The translations under genes and the position numbers were made by a program. 64,000 bases of DNA, taken from CALBRZ01 sp964511065 (GTDB taxonomy: Bacteria > Planctomycetota > Planctomycetia > Pirellulales > S012-138). The stretch lies in the NCBI GenBank assembly GCA_964511065.1, contig CAZEEG010000012.1, positions 5,408-69,407 of the forward strand. The letters run 5' to 3'. This document shows positions 42,989-52,005 of this stretch, one piece after another (position 1 is the first letter of the stretch; every line of letters starts with the position of its first letter). The notes beneath the pieces are model-generated. The model did not search any database. It was not told where the DNA came from and worked only from the letters and a program-made list of their open reading frames with translations.

Positions 42989-44881
42989 ATGAACGGCCCC
43001 TTGGATCGAAGGCTTGGGCAATCGGCAGCCACCCTCAGGCAGGGCCGACGGTGTACCCAGCCGCGATCGCAGCGGTACCGCGTGGCGCCGCTGGTTCTGC
43101 TTGCCCTGCTAGGGCTGATGGCGGCCGTCTGGGACGGGGCGCCGCAGCCTGCGATGGCCCAGGCCGATGTGGCACCATCCGATGATCCCCAGCCCGGGCC
43201 TCAAGCAACCTCGGCCGCGCCGGCAGCGGCTCATGACTACGGTGCCTGGAGCCTGGTGCCGCCGCTGGCGGCCATCGTATTGGCGATTGTCGCGCGGCGG
43301 GTCATCCTGGCCCTGCTGATTGCCGTGGTCATCGGCGCGGCGATTCACCAGTGGCCTTTCGTGCCGTGGCAGAGCGGTTGGTTCAGCGGGGCCTGGTCGC
43401 TCGTCCAAGCGGTCGTCACCCAAACGTGCGAAGGCATCCTTTGGAAGAACCTGACCGACGGCGACCTGCTGCGCGTTTTCGCTTTCAGCCTGATGATGGG
43501 GGCGATGGTCGGCGTGATGTACGCCAGCGGAGGCATGCACGGCCTGGTTCGCGCCATCACGCCTTGGGCCAGCAACCGGCGGCGGGGGCAACTGACCGGC
43601 TGGTTCATGGGCCTGCTGGTGTTCTTCGACGACTACGCCAATACGCTGCTGCTGGGGAACACGCTGCGGCCCGTGACCGATCGGTTGCGCATCTCGCGCG
43701 AAAAGCTGGCTTACCTGGTTGATTCGACCGCCGCGCCCGTGGCCGGCCTGGCCATCATCTCCACCTGGGTTGCCACCGAAATCCAGTATATCAACGAAGG
43801 GTACCAGCGGTTGGGACTGCCCGAGGGCAGTTACCAGGGAATGGGAATCTTCATCGCGACCATTCCGTACCGTTTCTACCCGCTGCTGGCTTTGTTGTTC
43901 GTCCTTTTGGTGGCTTGGATGGGCCGCGACTTCGGGCCGATGCTGCGGGCGGAACGCCGCGCCCAGCGCGAGCAGGGCGACGACGCAACGGGTGCGGCGG
44001 CGGACGATCCGGCCGAGATCACGCCCCCCGCTGGCAAACCGCAACGCTGGCTCAACGGCATCGTTCCGGTGCTGGTCGTGCTGGGAGTCACGCTGTGGCT
44101 GATCCTGCAGACCGGTTATGCTAGTCTTAGCACCCAAGAGGCCGCCGAGGGTACGGTCGCTGCCGCCGTTTCCTGGCAGCAGGCGTTCAATGCGGGCGAT
44201 TCGTATATTGCCCTGGTGTACGGAGCGCTGGCAGGGCTATTGGTCGCGGCCGCCTTGGCACGGTTCCAGCGATTGCTGGCCGGGTCGGAGATCGGCCGAT
44301 CGGCTTCGTACGGGGCGCGGCTGATTGTACCTGCCCTGGCGGTGCTGTGGCTCTCGGCCTGCCTGAAGGAAGTCACCGGAACCGACGGACTGCAAACCGC
44401 CGAATACGTGGGCGGCTGGCTTCAGCGATCGGGCGTGGCGGGCTTTTGGCTACCGACGCTGGCCTTTGTGCTGGCTGCTGTCGTGGCGTTCTCCACCGGC
44501 ACCAGTTGGGGGACGATGGGTATCTTGATGCCGCTGGTGATTGGCGTGAGCTACCGTGTGCTGCTGGCTGAGGCCGGGGCCGAATCGCTCGATCCTTACC
44601 ACCCCGTGCTCTTGGCGGCCGTGGGCAGTGTGCTGGCCGGGGCGATCTTTGGCGATCACTGCTCGCCCATCTCCGATACCACGGTGCTTTCGAGCGTGGC
44701 CAGCGGTTGCAACCATTTCGCCCACGTGTGGACGCAGTTGCCTTACGCGCTGGTGGTCGGGCTGGTGGCCATTGTGTTTGGGACGCTGCCCGCGGGCTTG
44801 GGCGTCAATCCCTGGCTCTGCCTGGCGCTGGGCACGGCGGCCCTGGTGGGTTGGCAGTACGCGGTAGCGCGGCGACCGTAG
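42989..44881 (+). CDS. NhaC-family Na+/H+ antiporter
   Basis: This 630-residue protein matches the NhaC family of ion antiporters. It has about eleven membrane helices from residue about 85 on, with MMGAMVGVMYASGGMHGLV, LVFFDDYANTLLLGNTLRP, STAAPVAGLAIISTWVATEI and FSTGTSWGTMGILMPLVIG. Near the C-terminus is GDHCSPISDTTVLSSVASG, the most diagnostic piece. The Asp pairs in FFDDYAN and GDHCSPISD are the likely ion-binding residues. An extra 80-residue N-terminal segment looks like a signal peptide plus a Pro/Ala-rich stretch and is not usual for the family. The stop codon TAG overlaps the GTAG of a REP-like element. Confidence 0.88.
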   Translation: MNGPLDRRLGQSAATLRQGRRCTQPRSQRYRVAPLVLLALLGLMAAVWDGAPQPAMAQADVAPSDDPQPGPQATSAAPAAAHDYGAWSLVPPLAAIVLAIVARRVILALLIAVVIGAAIHQWPFVPWQSGWFSGAWSLVQAVVTQTCEGILWKNLTDGDLLRVFAFSLMMGAMVGVMYASGGMHGLVRAITPWASNRRRGQLTGWFMGLLVFFDDYANTLLLGNTLRPVTDRLRISREKLAYLVDSTAAPVAGLAIISTWVATEIQYINEGYQRLGLPEGSYQGMGIFIATIPYRFYPLLALLFVLLVAWMGRDFGPMLRAERRAQREQGDDATGAAADDPAEITPPAGKPQRWLNGIVPVLVVLGVTLWLILQTGYASLSTQEAAEGTVAAAVSWQQAFNAGDSYIALVYGALAGLLVAAALARFQRLLAGSEIGRSASYGARLIVPALAVLWLSACLKEVTGTDGLQTAEYVGGWLQRSGVAGFWLPTLAFVLAAVVAFSTGTSWGTMGILMPLVIGVSYRVLLAEAGAESLDPYHPVLLAAVGSVLAGAIFGDHCSPISDTTVLSSVASGCNHFAHVWTQLPYALVVGLVAIVFGTLPAGLGVNPWLCLALGTAALVGWQYAVARRP

Positions 44882-44927
44882 GGCCGGTTCCACCGACGTC
44901 AAACCCGTAGGGCCGGTTCCACCGGCC
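44878..44927. repeat. Two tandem REP-like elements (GTAG + palindrome)
   Basis: Two copies of GTAGGGCCGGTTCCACCG start at 44878 and 44907. The second continues into a perfect palindrome (GGCCGGT-TCC-ACCGGCC, 44911-44927); the first is truncated after ACCG. A GTAG tetranucleotide followed by a hairpin is the classical REP layout. The elements start inside the antiporter stop codon and probably also terminate its transcript. Confidence 0.6.
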
Positions 44928-45034
44928 GTTGGCATGCGCGTTATCACGGGTTCAACGGTGGTTATCCATGCGGCGCCGCGCTTGTCTGGCGTCAAAACGA
45001 ACGTAATGTACGGCAGGACGCGGCGCGCACGGGG

Positions 45035-46084
45035 CTAATCTTCGGCCAGCTCGCGTTGCCGCGCCGGAGCCGATTTCAACCGGTTGGTCTTTTGCGCCAA
45101 ACGCACCAGCAATTCCCTGGCTTGGCCGCTGTCGATGGCTTCAGCCGCGCGGCGGGCACAGGCGGTCAGGCTCCGCTCGACGCCGGCGGTCCACAGCGCT
45201 GCCGCCGCGTTGAGGATGGTGATGTCGCGCGGGGGACCCGCTTCCCCGGCCAGAACCGCACGAATGAGCGCGGCGCTATCCTCCGGGTTGTCCACGGCCA
45301 AGGCGTCCAGATGGGTGCGCCGCAGCCCAAAGTCCTCGGGCTGCCAGCGGAAGAACTCGGTTTCCTCGGGTGTGACCTCGGAGACCTCGGTAATGGCGGC
45401 CAGGGTCACTTCGTCCAGGCCGTCGGCTCCGTGGACGACCGCCGCGTGCTTGATCCCCAAGAGGTGCAGGGCGCCGGCGAGCAGATCGCGCAGTTCGCGC
45501 CGCCCCACGCCCAGCAGTTGGAAGTCGGCCCCGGCCGGATTGGTGAGCGGCCCCAGGATGTTGAAGATCGTGGGAAAGCCGAGGTTTCGCCGTACCTCGG
45601 CCACGTGCCGCATGGCCGGGTGCAGCAGCGGGGCGAAGCAAAAGCAGATGCCCAGTTCTTCCAGGCATTCTTCGACCAGCGGCAGCGGCGCATCGACGTT
45701 GACGCCCAGCCGTTGCAGGACGTCGGCCGAACCCGTCTTGCTCGTCACCCGGCGGTTGCCGTGCTTGGCCACGGGAACTCCGGCAGCGGCCGTGACCAGC
45801 GCCGCCGCGGTGCTGATATTGAACGTGCCCGAGTTGTCGCCGCCGGTCCCGCAGGTATCGATCAGGCCGGTACGGGTGGTGCGGATGGGCGTCATGTGCC
45901 GCCGCATGGCTTCTGCGGCGCCGGCCACTTCTTCGACGGTCTCGCCCTTGTGCCGCAGGCCGGTGAGCAGCAGCGCGACTTCTTCGTCGCTGACTTCGCC
46001 GCGCATGATGCCGTCGACGGCCTCGGCCATGGCTTCCCGGCCCAGGTTCTCGCGGGCGGCTAACCGCCCCAACAGCGTTTGCAT
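45035..46084 (-). CDS. trpD: Anthranilate phosphoribosyltransferase
   Basis: This 349-residue enzyme transfers phosphoribose from PRPP to anthranilate, the second step of tryptophan synthesis. Family signatures are intact: DTCGTGGDNSGTFNIST (GTGGD at residues 79-83), AKHGNRRVTSKTGSAD (KHGNR at 107-111), and FNILGPLTNPAG with VVHGADGLDEV near the second metal site. The frame is open to 46165. The ATG at 46084 (MQTLLGRLAAREN) gives the usual N-terminal helix. No other trp genes are nearby, so the pathway is scattered, as is common in planctomycetes. Confidence 0.93.
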   Translation of the reverse strand: MQTLLGRLAARENLGREAMAEAVDGIMRGEVSDEEVALLLTGLRHKGETVEEVAGAAEAMRRHMTPIRTTRTGLIDTCGTGGDNSGTFNISTAAALVTAAAGVPVAKHGNRRVTSKTGSADVLQRLGVNVDAPLPLVEECLEELGICFCFAPLLHPAMRHVAEVRRNLGFPTIFNILGPLTNPAGADFQLLGVGRRELRDLLAGALHLLGIKHAAVVHGADGLDEVTLAAITEVSEVTPEETEFFRWQPEDFGLRRTHLDALAVDNPEDSAALIRAVLAGEAGPPRDITILNAAAALWTAGVERSLTACARRAAEAIDSGQARELLVRLAQKTNRLKSAPARQRELAED

Positions 46085-46311
46085 CACCGCGGCATACTCC
46101 TGCAAACGGTCACGGTGCCTCCCCGCATCGGGAGGGCGTTGGACGACCACTGGAAAAAGTCTCAATTACCGGAACACGCGTGGCGGTTGTGATGCGGGCG
46201 GTTGTGCCTGCCAGGGGATGCCGCAACTGTGCCTCCGTTCATAGATCATAGCAGAGACATGGCGAACGGTCTGCCAGGCCTTGCGGTTCCATTTCCGGTT
46301 GCGGCCGCACC

Positions 46312-47115
46312 TCAACCCAGGTTGATGAGAATGGCCACCACGATCGTCAAAACAACGATGCCAAAAGCCATCATGATCAAGTTGCGGCGAAAGCGGCGGG
46401 CCGCCTTTTCTTCGGGGGTTAGCGAACGCAACTGGACCACTTCGCCACTGGCCCCCCGGATCGTCTTGACCGGATCGCGCACCGTGTAGTGGCCGGCACC
46501 CTCGGGGTCGGGAATCGTCACCACGCCCGATGGCCTCTTGGGTTGCCCGGCAGGGGCCGTTTGTGCGGCGTTGCCAGGGGAGGCTGGTGAAGTATGCGCC
46601 GGCGCGCTGCCGGGTGCCACCGGAACGGGACGGTTCAACGGTTGAGGGCGGCGCGGACCGCCTTGCTGCGGCGCGGCCGCCTGGTGGCTTGTACCGGCAA
46701 TATCGGTGGGGATGGGCTGGGGCCGGCGCGGATTGGCCTGCGCCGGTATCGTGCCGCCTGGAGGCTGGGCACCCGCCCGCCCCTGCGCTGTGCGCGGCCC
46801 TTGGGCGCTCCGCGGACTGTTTTGAGGCGGGCCATCCTGCGTGGGAACGCCAGGCGCCGCATAACCGTGCGGCGGCTGATAACCCTGGGCACCACCGTAG
46901 CCCGGCGCAGGTGCGGACGGCGGCGGAGCGGATCCCTGCCCAGCGGTTGAATACCCACCCTCGCTGGGCATCAAACTTGGGCTGGGCGGGGCGGCCATCT
47001 CGGGAATGATGAATGCACCGCCGCAGGTCGGACAGGTGGATTCTTGCCCTCCGTACGCCGCGTCGATCGCGAGCGTCAGACCGCAATGCGGGCAGTCGAA
47101 TTGGACTTCCGACAT
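46312..47115 (-). CDS. Zinc-ribbon protein with Pro-rich linker and one C-terminal membrane helix
   Basis: This 267-residue protein opens with a zinc ribbon (Cys8, Cys11, Cys28, Cys31 in FDCPHCGLTL and CPTCGGAFIIPE). About 150 low-complexity Pro/Gly/Gln/Ala-rich residues follow, with several GYGGAQGYQPPHGYAAPG-like repeats. A short conserved module (TIPDPEGAGHYTVRDPVKT) comes next, then one membrane helix at the extreme C-terminus (LIMMAFGIVVLTIVVAILIN). The topology suggests a tail-anchored cytoplasmic protein. The function is unknown, and the architecture is typical of planctomycetes. It lies 111 bases from hemL on the same strand. Confidence 0.78.
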   Translation of the reverse strand: MSEVQFDCPHCGLTLAIDAAYGGQESTCPTCGGAFIIPEMAAPPSPSLMPSEGGYSTAGQGSAPPPSAPAPGYGGAQGYQPPHGYAAPGVPTQDGPPQNSPRSAQGPRTAQGRAGAQPPGGTIPAQANPRRPQPIPTDIAGTSHQAAAPQQGGPRRPQPLNRPVPVAPGSAPAHTSPASPGNAAQTAPAGQPKRPSGVVTIPDPEGAGHYTVRDPVKTIRGASGEVVQLRSLTPEEKAARRFRRNLIMMAFGIVVLTIVVAILINLG

Positions 47116-47226
47116 GCGTTTGGATTCCCTTGAAGTTTGTTCCTGCTGGCTCTTGGCTTTTGGCTTTTGACCATTGGCTTTGCCCGCGGCGGGCGGCTCA
47201 AGCCGGCCTGCGACGGCCGGGCCAGC

Positions 47227-48522
47227 TTACAGCGCGGCCAAGGCCGACTTGGCGGCAGCAACGGTGGCGGCGATGTCCTCATCGCTGTGCGCGGCCGAGA
47301 TGAACAGCGCCTCGTACTGGCTGCACGGCATGTACACGCCCCGTTCGATCAATTGCCAGAAGTAACGGCCAAACCGCGCGGTGTCGGCCTTCGCCGCAAC
47401 CTCCCAACTGGTCACCGCCTCATCGTGGAAAAACAGCGTCATCATGCTGCCGACTCGGGCGATGGTGTGCGGCAGGCCGGCAGCGTCGGCGGCCTCGGAC
47501 AGGCCGCGCTCGAGCTGGGCGCCCAACTGCTCCAAACGCTCGTACGGCGACTGGGTTTTGAGCACTTCCAACGTAGCGATCCCGGCGGCCGTGGCCAGCG
47601 GATTGCCACTGAGCGTGCCCGCTTGAAACACCTTGCCGGCCGGCAGAATCTGGTCCATGATTTCGGCCTTGCCGCCGTAGGCACCCACGGGCAGACCGCC
47701 GCCGACGATCTTGCCCAGCGTGGTGAGATCGGGTGTGATGCCGTACAGCGCTTGCGCCCCGCCATAGGCCACGCGGAAGCCGGTCATCACTTCGTCGAAG
47801 ATCAGCAGCGCGCCGTCGCGGGCCGTTTCATCCCGCAGGGCCTGCAGGAACTCGCGGCTGGGCACCACGCAGCCCATGTTGCCTACCACCGGCTCGACGA
47901 TCACGCCGGCAATTTTGCCGGGATGCTCGGCAAAGGCGGCCTTCAGCCCGGCCACGTCGTTGTAAGCCAGCACCAGGGTATCCTTGGCGGTGCCGGCGGT
48001 GACCCCCGGCGAGTTGGGCACGGCCAGCGTGGCCGCGGAACTGCCAGCGGCAACCAGCAGGCTATCGACGTGGCCATGGTAATTGCCGGCAAACTTGACG
48101 ATCAGATCGCGGCCCGTGTACCCCCGCGCCAGCCGGATGGCGCTCATTGTGGCTTCCGTGCCGGAATTGACCAGGCGAACTTTCTCGACCGAGGGCACGG
48201 CTTCCACGATCAGTTCGGCCAGGCGGCTCTCGGCCTCGGTGGGGGCGCCAAAGCTGGTGCCCCGGGCTGCCGCTTCCTGCAAGGCTTCCACCACCGCCGG
48301 GTGCGCGTGGCCCAGGATCATCGGCCCCCAACTGCCGATGTAATCGATGTACCGGTTACCATCCAGGTCGTACAGGTAAGCGCCTTGGGCGCGGGCAAAG
48401 AAAATCGGCTCGCCGCCCACCCCTCCAAACGCCCGGGCGGGACTATTCACCCCGCCGGGAATCAACTGCTTGGCTCGGGCAAACGCGGCTTCGCTCTGGG
48501 CACGCGACATGGAACTGCTCAT
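47227..48522 (-). CDS. hemL: Glutamate-1-semialdehyde 2,1-aminomutase
   Basis: This 431-residue PLP enzyme makes 5-aminolevulinate from glutamate-1-semialdehyde in the C5 route to heme. Family signatures are clear: LIPGGVNSPARAFGGVGG, YIDYIGSWGPMILGHAHP, VNSGTEATMSAIRLAR, FAGNYHGHVDS and IFDEVMTGFRVAYGGAQ. The PLP-binding Lys is in TTLGKIVGGGLPVGAYGG. The frame is open to 48612. The ATG at 48522 or 48510 is chosen, and neither has an ideally spaced ribosome site (AAGGA touches the first). hemW is 43 kb away, and no other heme genes are adjacent. Confidence 0.94.
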   Translation of the reverse strand: MSSSMSRAQSEAAFARAKQLIPGGVNSPARAFGGVGGEPIFFARAQGAYLYDLDGNRYIDYIGSWGPMILGHAHPAVVEALQEAAARGTSFGAPTEAESRLAELIVEAVPSVEKVRLVNSGTEATMSAIRLARGYTGRDLIVKFAGNYHGHVDSLLVAAGSSAATLAVPNSPGVTAGTAKDTLVLAYNDVAGLKAAFAEHPGKIAGVIVEPVVGNMGCVVPSREFLQALRDETARDGALLIFDEVMTGFRVAYGGAQALYGITPDLTTLGKIVGGGLPVGAYGGKAEIMDQILPAGKVFQAGTLSGNPLATAAGIATLEVLKTQSPYERLEQLGAQLERGLSEAADAAGLPHTIARVGSMMTLFFHDEAVTSWEVAAKADTARFGRYFWQLIERGVYMPCSQYEALFISAAHSDEDIAATVAAAKSALAAL

Positions 48523-48895
48523 TCCTTGACAATCGAACGCAAAGGGAGGGCGGGGGGCAGGCCGCTGAATCGGCCGCCAGGCCCGGCAAGAATGACGAGT
48601 TGCACTCCTCAAATCCTAACCCATGCGGCGCCCCATTCGATAGGGGCGCTTGGCGATTCGCCAATGGCCGCCCTCAGTGAGCGTGCCGCCTGCACCGGGT
48701 CTCACGCCTGAAGCGGCCGAGCGTGTTGCACGCGGCGTCAAGTGAACGATGTGCCGTTGTGAACGATGCGGCGCGGTCGATGATGGACCGGGTTAGACGA
48801 TGTGCGCTGTTGGCAGTGTGTACCGGGGACGACGTGCGCTATGGAGTCCATGCGCGGGGGACGATTGTTCGCTGAGACTGCGCGCCCCCCGCGGA
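48523..48895. other. Intergenic stretch between hisS and hemL
   Basis: These 373 bases hold no supportable gene. Both flanking genes read leftward, so the hemL promoter is expected here. Loose direct repeats of GAACGATGTG/GACGATGTGCGC words occur around 48740-48850, with no evident function. Confidence 0.4.
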
Positions 48896-50221
48896 CTACG
48901 CGCCCCGGATGGCCTCGACCACCTTGGCCGGTTCGGTCAGGGGGACTTCAACTTGGGTCCGCTGGGAAAGGTCCTTGAGCAGACCCTGTCCGGTGGCGAA
49001 CTCGTTCTCGCCAATGACCAGGGCGAATCGGTAGCCGCGGCGGTCAGCGTACTTGAGTTGTTGTCCCAGCTTGCGGGGTTCGGGATACAGTTCCACGCCC
49101 AGCCCCAGCGCTCGGAGTTCGCGCGCCAGGCGCAGGTAATCGCCCAGTCGCGAGGCATCGAAGTAAGGGATGAACAGGTCGGCCGGCGTGGAAACCTTCT
49201 CGATACGGCCCAACTCTTCCATCGCGGCCAGCAGGCGGTCCAGGCCCAGCGACGCACCCACGCCCGGCAACTCCTGCCGCGTGTACAGCCCTGCCAGGTT
49301 ATCGTACCGCCCGCCCGAGCAGATGCTGCCAATATTCGGCAACTCGCCCAGGAAGGTTTCGTAGATGGTGCCGGTGTAGTAATCGAGGCCGCGGGCGATG
49401 GAGACATCCAGGCGGATTCGCTGGCCGTCGACTCCGGCGGAACCGGCGGCCTTGAGCAGTTCTGCCAATTCGTTCACGCCCTGCTCGCCGATCTCGCTGC
49501 CGCGCACCAGCGGATCAAGCTGCCGCAGGATTTCTTCATTGCTGCCGGTCAGCGATGCCAACTTCAGCACGTCGGCAGCCTGCTGGGGCGTGGCGCCGGC
49601 GGCGGTACACATCTCGGCTTCGACCTTCTCCGGGCCGACCTTCGCCAACTTGTCGAGGGCGCGGAGGATTTCCGTGGACCGCTCGGCCAGCCCTAGCCGG
49701 GCCAGCAGACCATTGAGCACGCGGCGGTTGTTGATGCGGATGGTGAAGGATTCAAACCCGATGGCATCCAGCAGGTCGTGAATGACCAGGGCGGTTTCGA
49801 TATCGGCGGTGAGGGCGTCGGTGCCGATGGTGTCGAAATCGCACTGCATGAACTCGCGATACCGGCCGCGTTGGGTGTTCTCGCCCCGCCACACGGTCGC
49901 CATGTGGTACCGCTTGAATGGCGTGCCCAACTGCCCGATGTGCTGGGCCGCGAACCGGGCGAACGGCACGGTCAAATCGAACCGCATGCCGACCATCCGG
50001 CCGCCGTGGTCTTCAAACTGGTAAAGCTGCTTGTCGGTTTCGTCGCTGCCCTTGCCCAGCAGAATCTCCAGGTATTCCAGGGCAGGCGTGTCGATGGGAG
50101 CAAACCCGTAGCTGCGGTACACCCGCCGCGCCATCTCCAGCAGCCGCTCGCGCGGCAGCATCGCCTCGGGCGGATAATCCCTGAATCCTTTCAACGTGCG
50201 AGGCTCAATCAGACCGCTCAT
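48896..50221 (-). CDS. hisS: Histidyl-tRNA synthetase
   Basis: This 441-residue class II aminoacyl-tRNA synthetase charges tRNA-His. Signature pieces in order are PRTLKGFRDYPPEAML, RFDLTVPFARF (motif 2 region), WRGENTQRGRYREFMQCDFD, the two histidine-specific loops LDVSIARGLDYYTGTIYE and SICSGGRYDNLAGLY, and GVGASLGLDRLLAAME (motif 3). The C-terminal anticodon-binding domain (about residues 345-441) is complete. The frame is open to 50245, but the ATG at 50221 fits the family N-terminus. It stands alone. Confidence 0.95.
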   Translation of the reverse strand: MSGLIEPRTLKGFRDYPPEAMLPRERLLEMARRVYRSYGFAPIDTPALEYLEILLGKGSDETDKQLYQFEDHGGRMVGMRFDLTVPFARFAAQHIGQLGTPFKRYHMATVWRGENTQRGRYREFMQCDFDTIGTDALTADIETALVIHDLLDAIGFESFTIRINNRRVLNGLLARLGLAERSTEILRALDKLAKVGPEKVEAEMCTAAGATPQQAADVLKLASLTGSNEEILRQLDPLVRGSEIGEQGVNELAELLKAAGSAGVDGQRIRLDVSIARGLDYYTGTIYETFLGELPNIGSICSGGRYDNLAGLYTRQELPGVGASLGLDRLLAAMEELGRIEKVSTPADLFIPYFDASRLGDYLRLARELRALGLGVELYPEPRKLGQQLKYADRRGYRFALVIGENEFATGQGLLKDLSQRTQVEVPLTEPAKVVEAIRGA

Positions 50222-50335
50222 GGCAATTAGCTTCGGGGCAATCAATGGGTGGAGGGCAGAGGAAAAAGAGGATGGAGCGCGCGGCCGCGGCGGACCCCAT
50301 CACGCGCGGCGACCATTTACGCGGCGTGGGACCGA

Positions 50336-50770
50336 CTACGATAGCACCGGCAGCAAATCCGGCTTGGGACTGCGAATCGAGCCCTTGGCCGGCAGCATCG
50401 CCTCGACGTATTCCGTGATCTGTTCCGGCGTTTCAAAATAGCGATCGTATACCCAGGTATCGTCGTATTCGCAGTTGTCGGTCGAGTAATCGCGGCAAAT
50501 CTGCGGCCGCGTGTGGTAAATGCCGCACCGGTTGTCGGGCTGCAAATGTTTGCACGTCGTATGCACGAGCAGGTACCAGGTGTCATCTTCTGTAAACACC
50601 GTGGCCCCTTCGTGCAACAAGTACCAGCGGATGTAATCAAAATCCTGCGGCGTCGTCGGGGTCTCAATCGGCAGGGCGAAATACTTGCAACACTTGGCCG
50701 AACAGTAAGAGCATAGACTCTCGCCAGGACGCAACTGTTCGCGCTTGATCTGGGGACGCGGGCTCGACAT
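50336..50770 (-). CDS. YkgJ-family Cys-cluster (zinc/iron-chelating) protein
   Basis: This 144-residue protein has the eight-Cys pattern of the YkgJ/CxxCxxxCC family, with Cys at 20, 23, 27, 28, 73, 82, 92 and 100 (LCSYCSAKCCKYFALPI, TTCKHLQPDNRCGIYHTRPQ, ICRDYSTDNC). The family is thought to bind a metal or Fe-S cluster, but no reaction is known. It is soluble and cytoplasmic, and the last about 40 residues (WVYDRYFETPEQITEYVEAM) form a helical tail. The open frame reaches 51046, but the ATG at 50770 gives the family length. It diverges from fhcC. Confidence 0.82.
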   Translation of the reverse strand: MSSPRPQIKREQLRPGESLCSYCSAKCCKYFALPIETPTTPQDFDYIRWYLLHEGATVFTEDDTWYLLVHTTCKHLQPDNRCGIYHTRPQICRDYSTDNCEYDDTWVYDRYFETPEQITEYVEAMLPAKGSIRSPKPDLLPVLS

Positions 50771-51162
50771 GGTGATTCGCTTAAGGATTTCTCGGGCGAT
50801 TACGCGAAAGGAAGTAACGAACGTCTTTAGGGCCTTAAGGTGCCCGGTGTGACCGCCGGCCAACCGCAACGGAACATGCAAGCAAGTAAAGGAATTCTCT
50901 AAGTCTTCGAAGTCAGGGTGGATGGCGGCAGCCGCTCTCAGCGGCGGCAAAACCGGGAGGTAGGCCCCTGCCACCGCGGGGGGCGTGGGGCGTTCAAGGC
51001 CGGGCAGCCTTGGGAGAGTTTCCACTTTCGGGGCGTACCTTGGCAACCCTGGCCGGTGAAGTTCGCACCCGTTTCGTGGTGAAAACGGGGCCGTACCTCA
51101 GGGGCGGGAGCCGTATACTGTACGCTTTCGCCCCCCGGCTGTTGAATTGTCGAGCCTGCTCT
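50771..51162. other. Intergenic stretch between divergent genes
   Basis: These 392 bases separate the YkgJ-like gene from fhcC. No further gene is supported. A TATACT hexamer at 51114-51119, 43 bases before the fhcC start, could be a -10 element, but no matching -35 was seen. Confidence 0.4.
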
Positions 51163-51984
51163 ATGCCGCTGGTATTGAATTATAAAGGCAAGACCACGCT
51201 GCCCTTGGAGGTTGAAGGGTTGACGCCTGAGGCGGTCGCCGGGCTTTCGCTGGCGGAAATCGAGCGATTCCCGATCCGCCATGGCAGTCGCAGCGAACCG
51301 TTGGCCGCGTGGTTCGACGTTTCCGGCAGTCCCACCGATGGCGAATTGCGTTTTGTCGGCGACCTGGGCGGCGTCCATTGGATCGGCGCGCGATTGGCCG
51401 CCGGGACCATCGTTGTCGAAGGCCACGCCGGCCGGCACCTGGGCAGCCAGATGGCCGGCGGCCGAATCTTGGTATCCGGTAACGCGGACGATTGGCTGGG
51501 CTGCGAAATGCGCGGGGGGCTGATCCACGTTCGCGGAAACGCCGGAAATCACACCGGCGCCGCCTACCGCGGAAGCCGCAGAGGAATGAGCGGCGGAACC
51601 ATCCTCATCGCCGGCAACGTGGGCAATGAAGCCGGCCATACCATGCGGCGCGGGACACTCGCCGTGGGCGGCAATGTGGGCGACGGCACAGGCTTTAACA
51701 TGATCGCCGGCAGCATCTATGTCTTTGGCCAATGCGGCGCGCAAACGGGGGCGGGCATGCGCCGCGGAACGATCGGCCTGCTGGGCACCGCCGCACCCAC
51801 GCTCCTGCCGACGTTTCGCCGGGCCTCCACCTATCAGCCGGTTTTCCTGCGGATGGCCTTGGTGGAACTGGCCCGATTGGGCCTGGACTGGCCGCGCGAC
51901 TTGCTCCAACGCCGGGTGACGTTGTACCACGGCGATTTTCTGGCTCTGGGCCGGGGCGAAATCCTGGTCGCCGAAGATCGTTAG
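51163..51984 (+). CDS. fhcC: Formylmethanofuran dehydrogenase subunit C (formyltransferase/hydrolase complex subunit)
   Basis: This 273-residue protein is a right-handed beta-helix with the repeat GxxxGxxMxxGxIxVxGNxG, as in the C subunit of formylmethanofuran dehydrogenase and the bacterial formyltransferase/hydrolase complex (Fhc). Examples are AGRHLGSQMAGGRILVSGNA, DWLGCEMRGGLIHVRGNAG and NVGNEAGHTMRRGTLAVGG. In bacteria this complex works in tetrahydromethanopterin-linked C1 oxidation of formaldehyde, a pathway known from methylotrophs and planctomycetes. No fhcA, fhcB or fhcD and no mch, mtdB or fae gene is in the window. ATG at 51163. It is convergent with the NUDIX gene, 21 bases apart. 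Confidence 0.87.
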   Translation: MPLVLNYKGKTTLPLEVEGLTPEAVAGLSLAEIERFPIRHGSRSEPLAAWFDVSGSPTDGELRFVGDLGGVHWIGARLAAGTIVVEGHAGRHLGSQMAGGRILVSGNADDWLGCEMRGGLIHVRGNAGNHTGAAYRGSRRGMSGGTILIAGNVGNEAGHTMRRGTLAVGGNVGDGTGFNMIAGSIYVFGQCGAQTGAGMRRGTIGLLGTAAPTLLPTFRRASTYQPVFLRMALVELARLGLDWPRDLLQRRVTLYHGDFLALGRGEILVAEDR

Positions 51985-52005
51985 CCGACCCATGCGGCCC
52001 TGCGC

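Noticed and set aside
47137..48711. 524-residue plus-strand frame opposite hemL
   Set aside because: Antisense to a complete, motif-rich hemL; no domain of its own.
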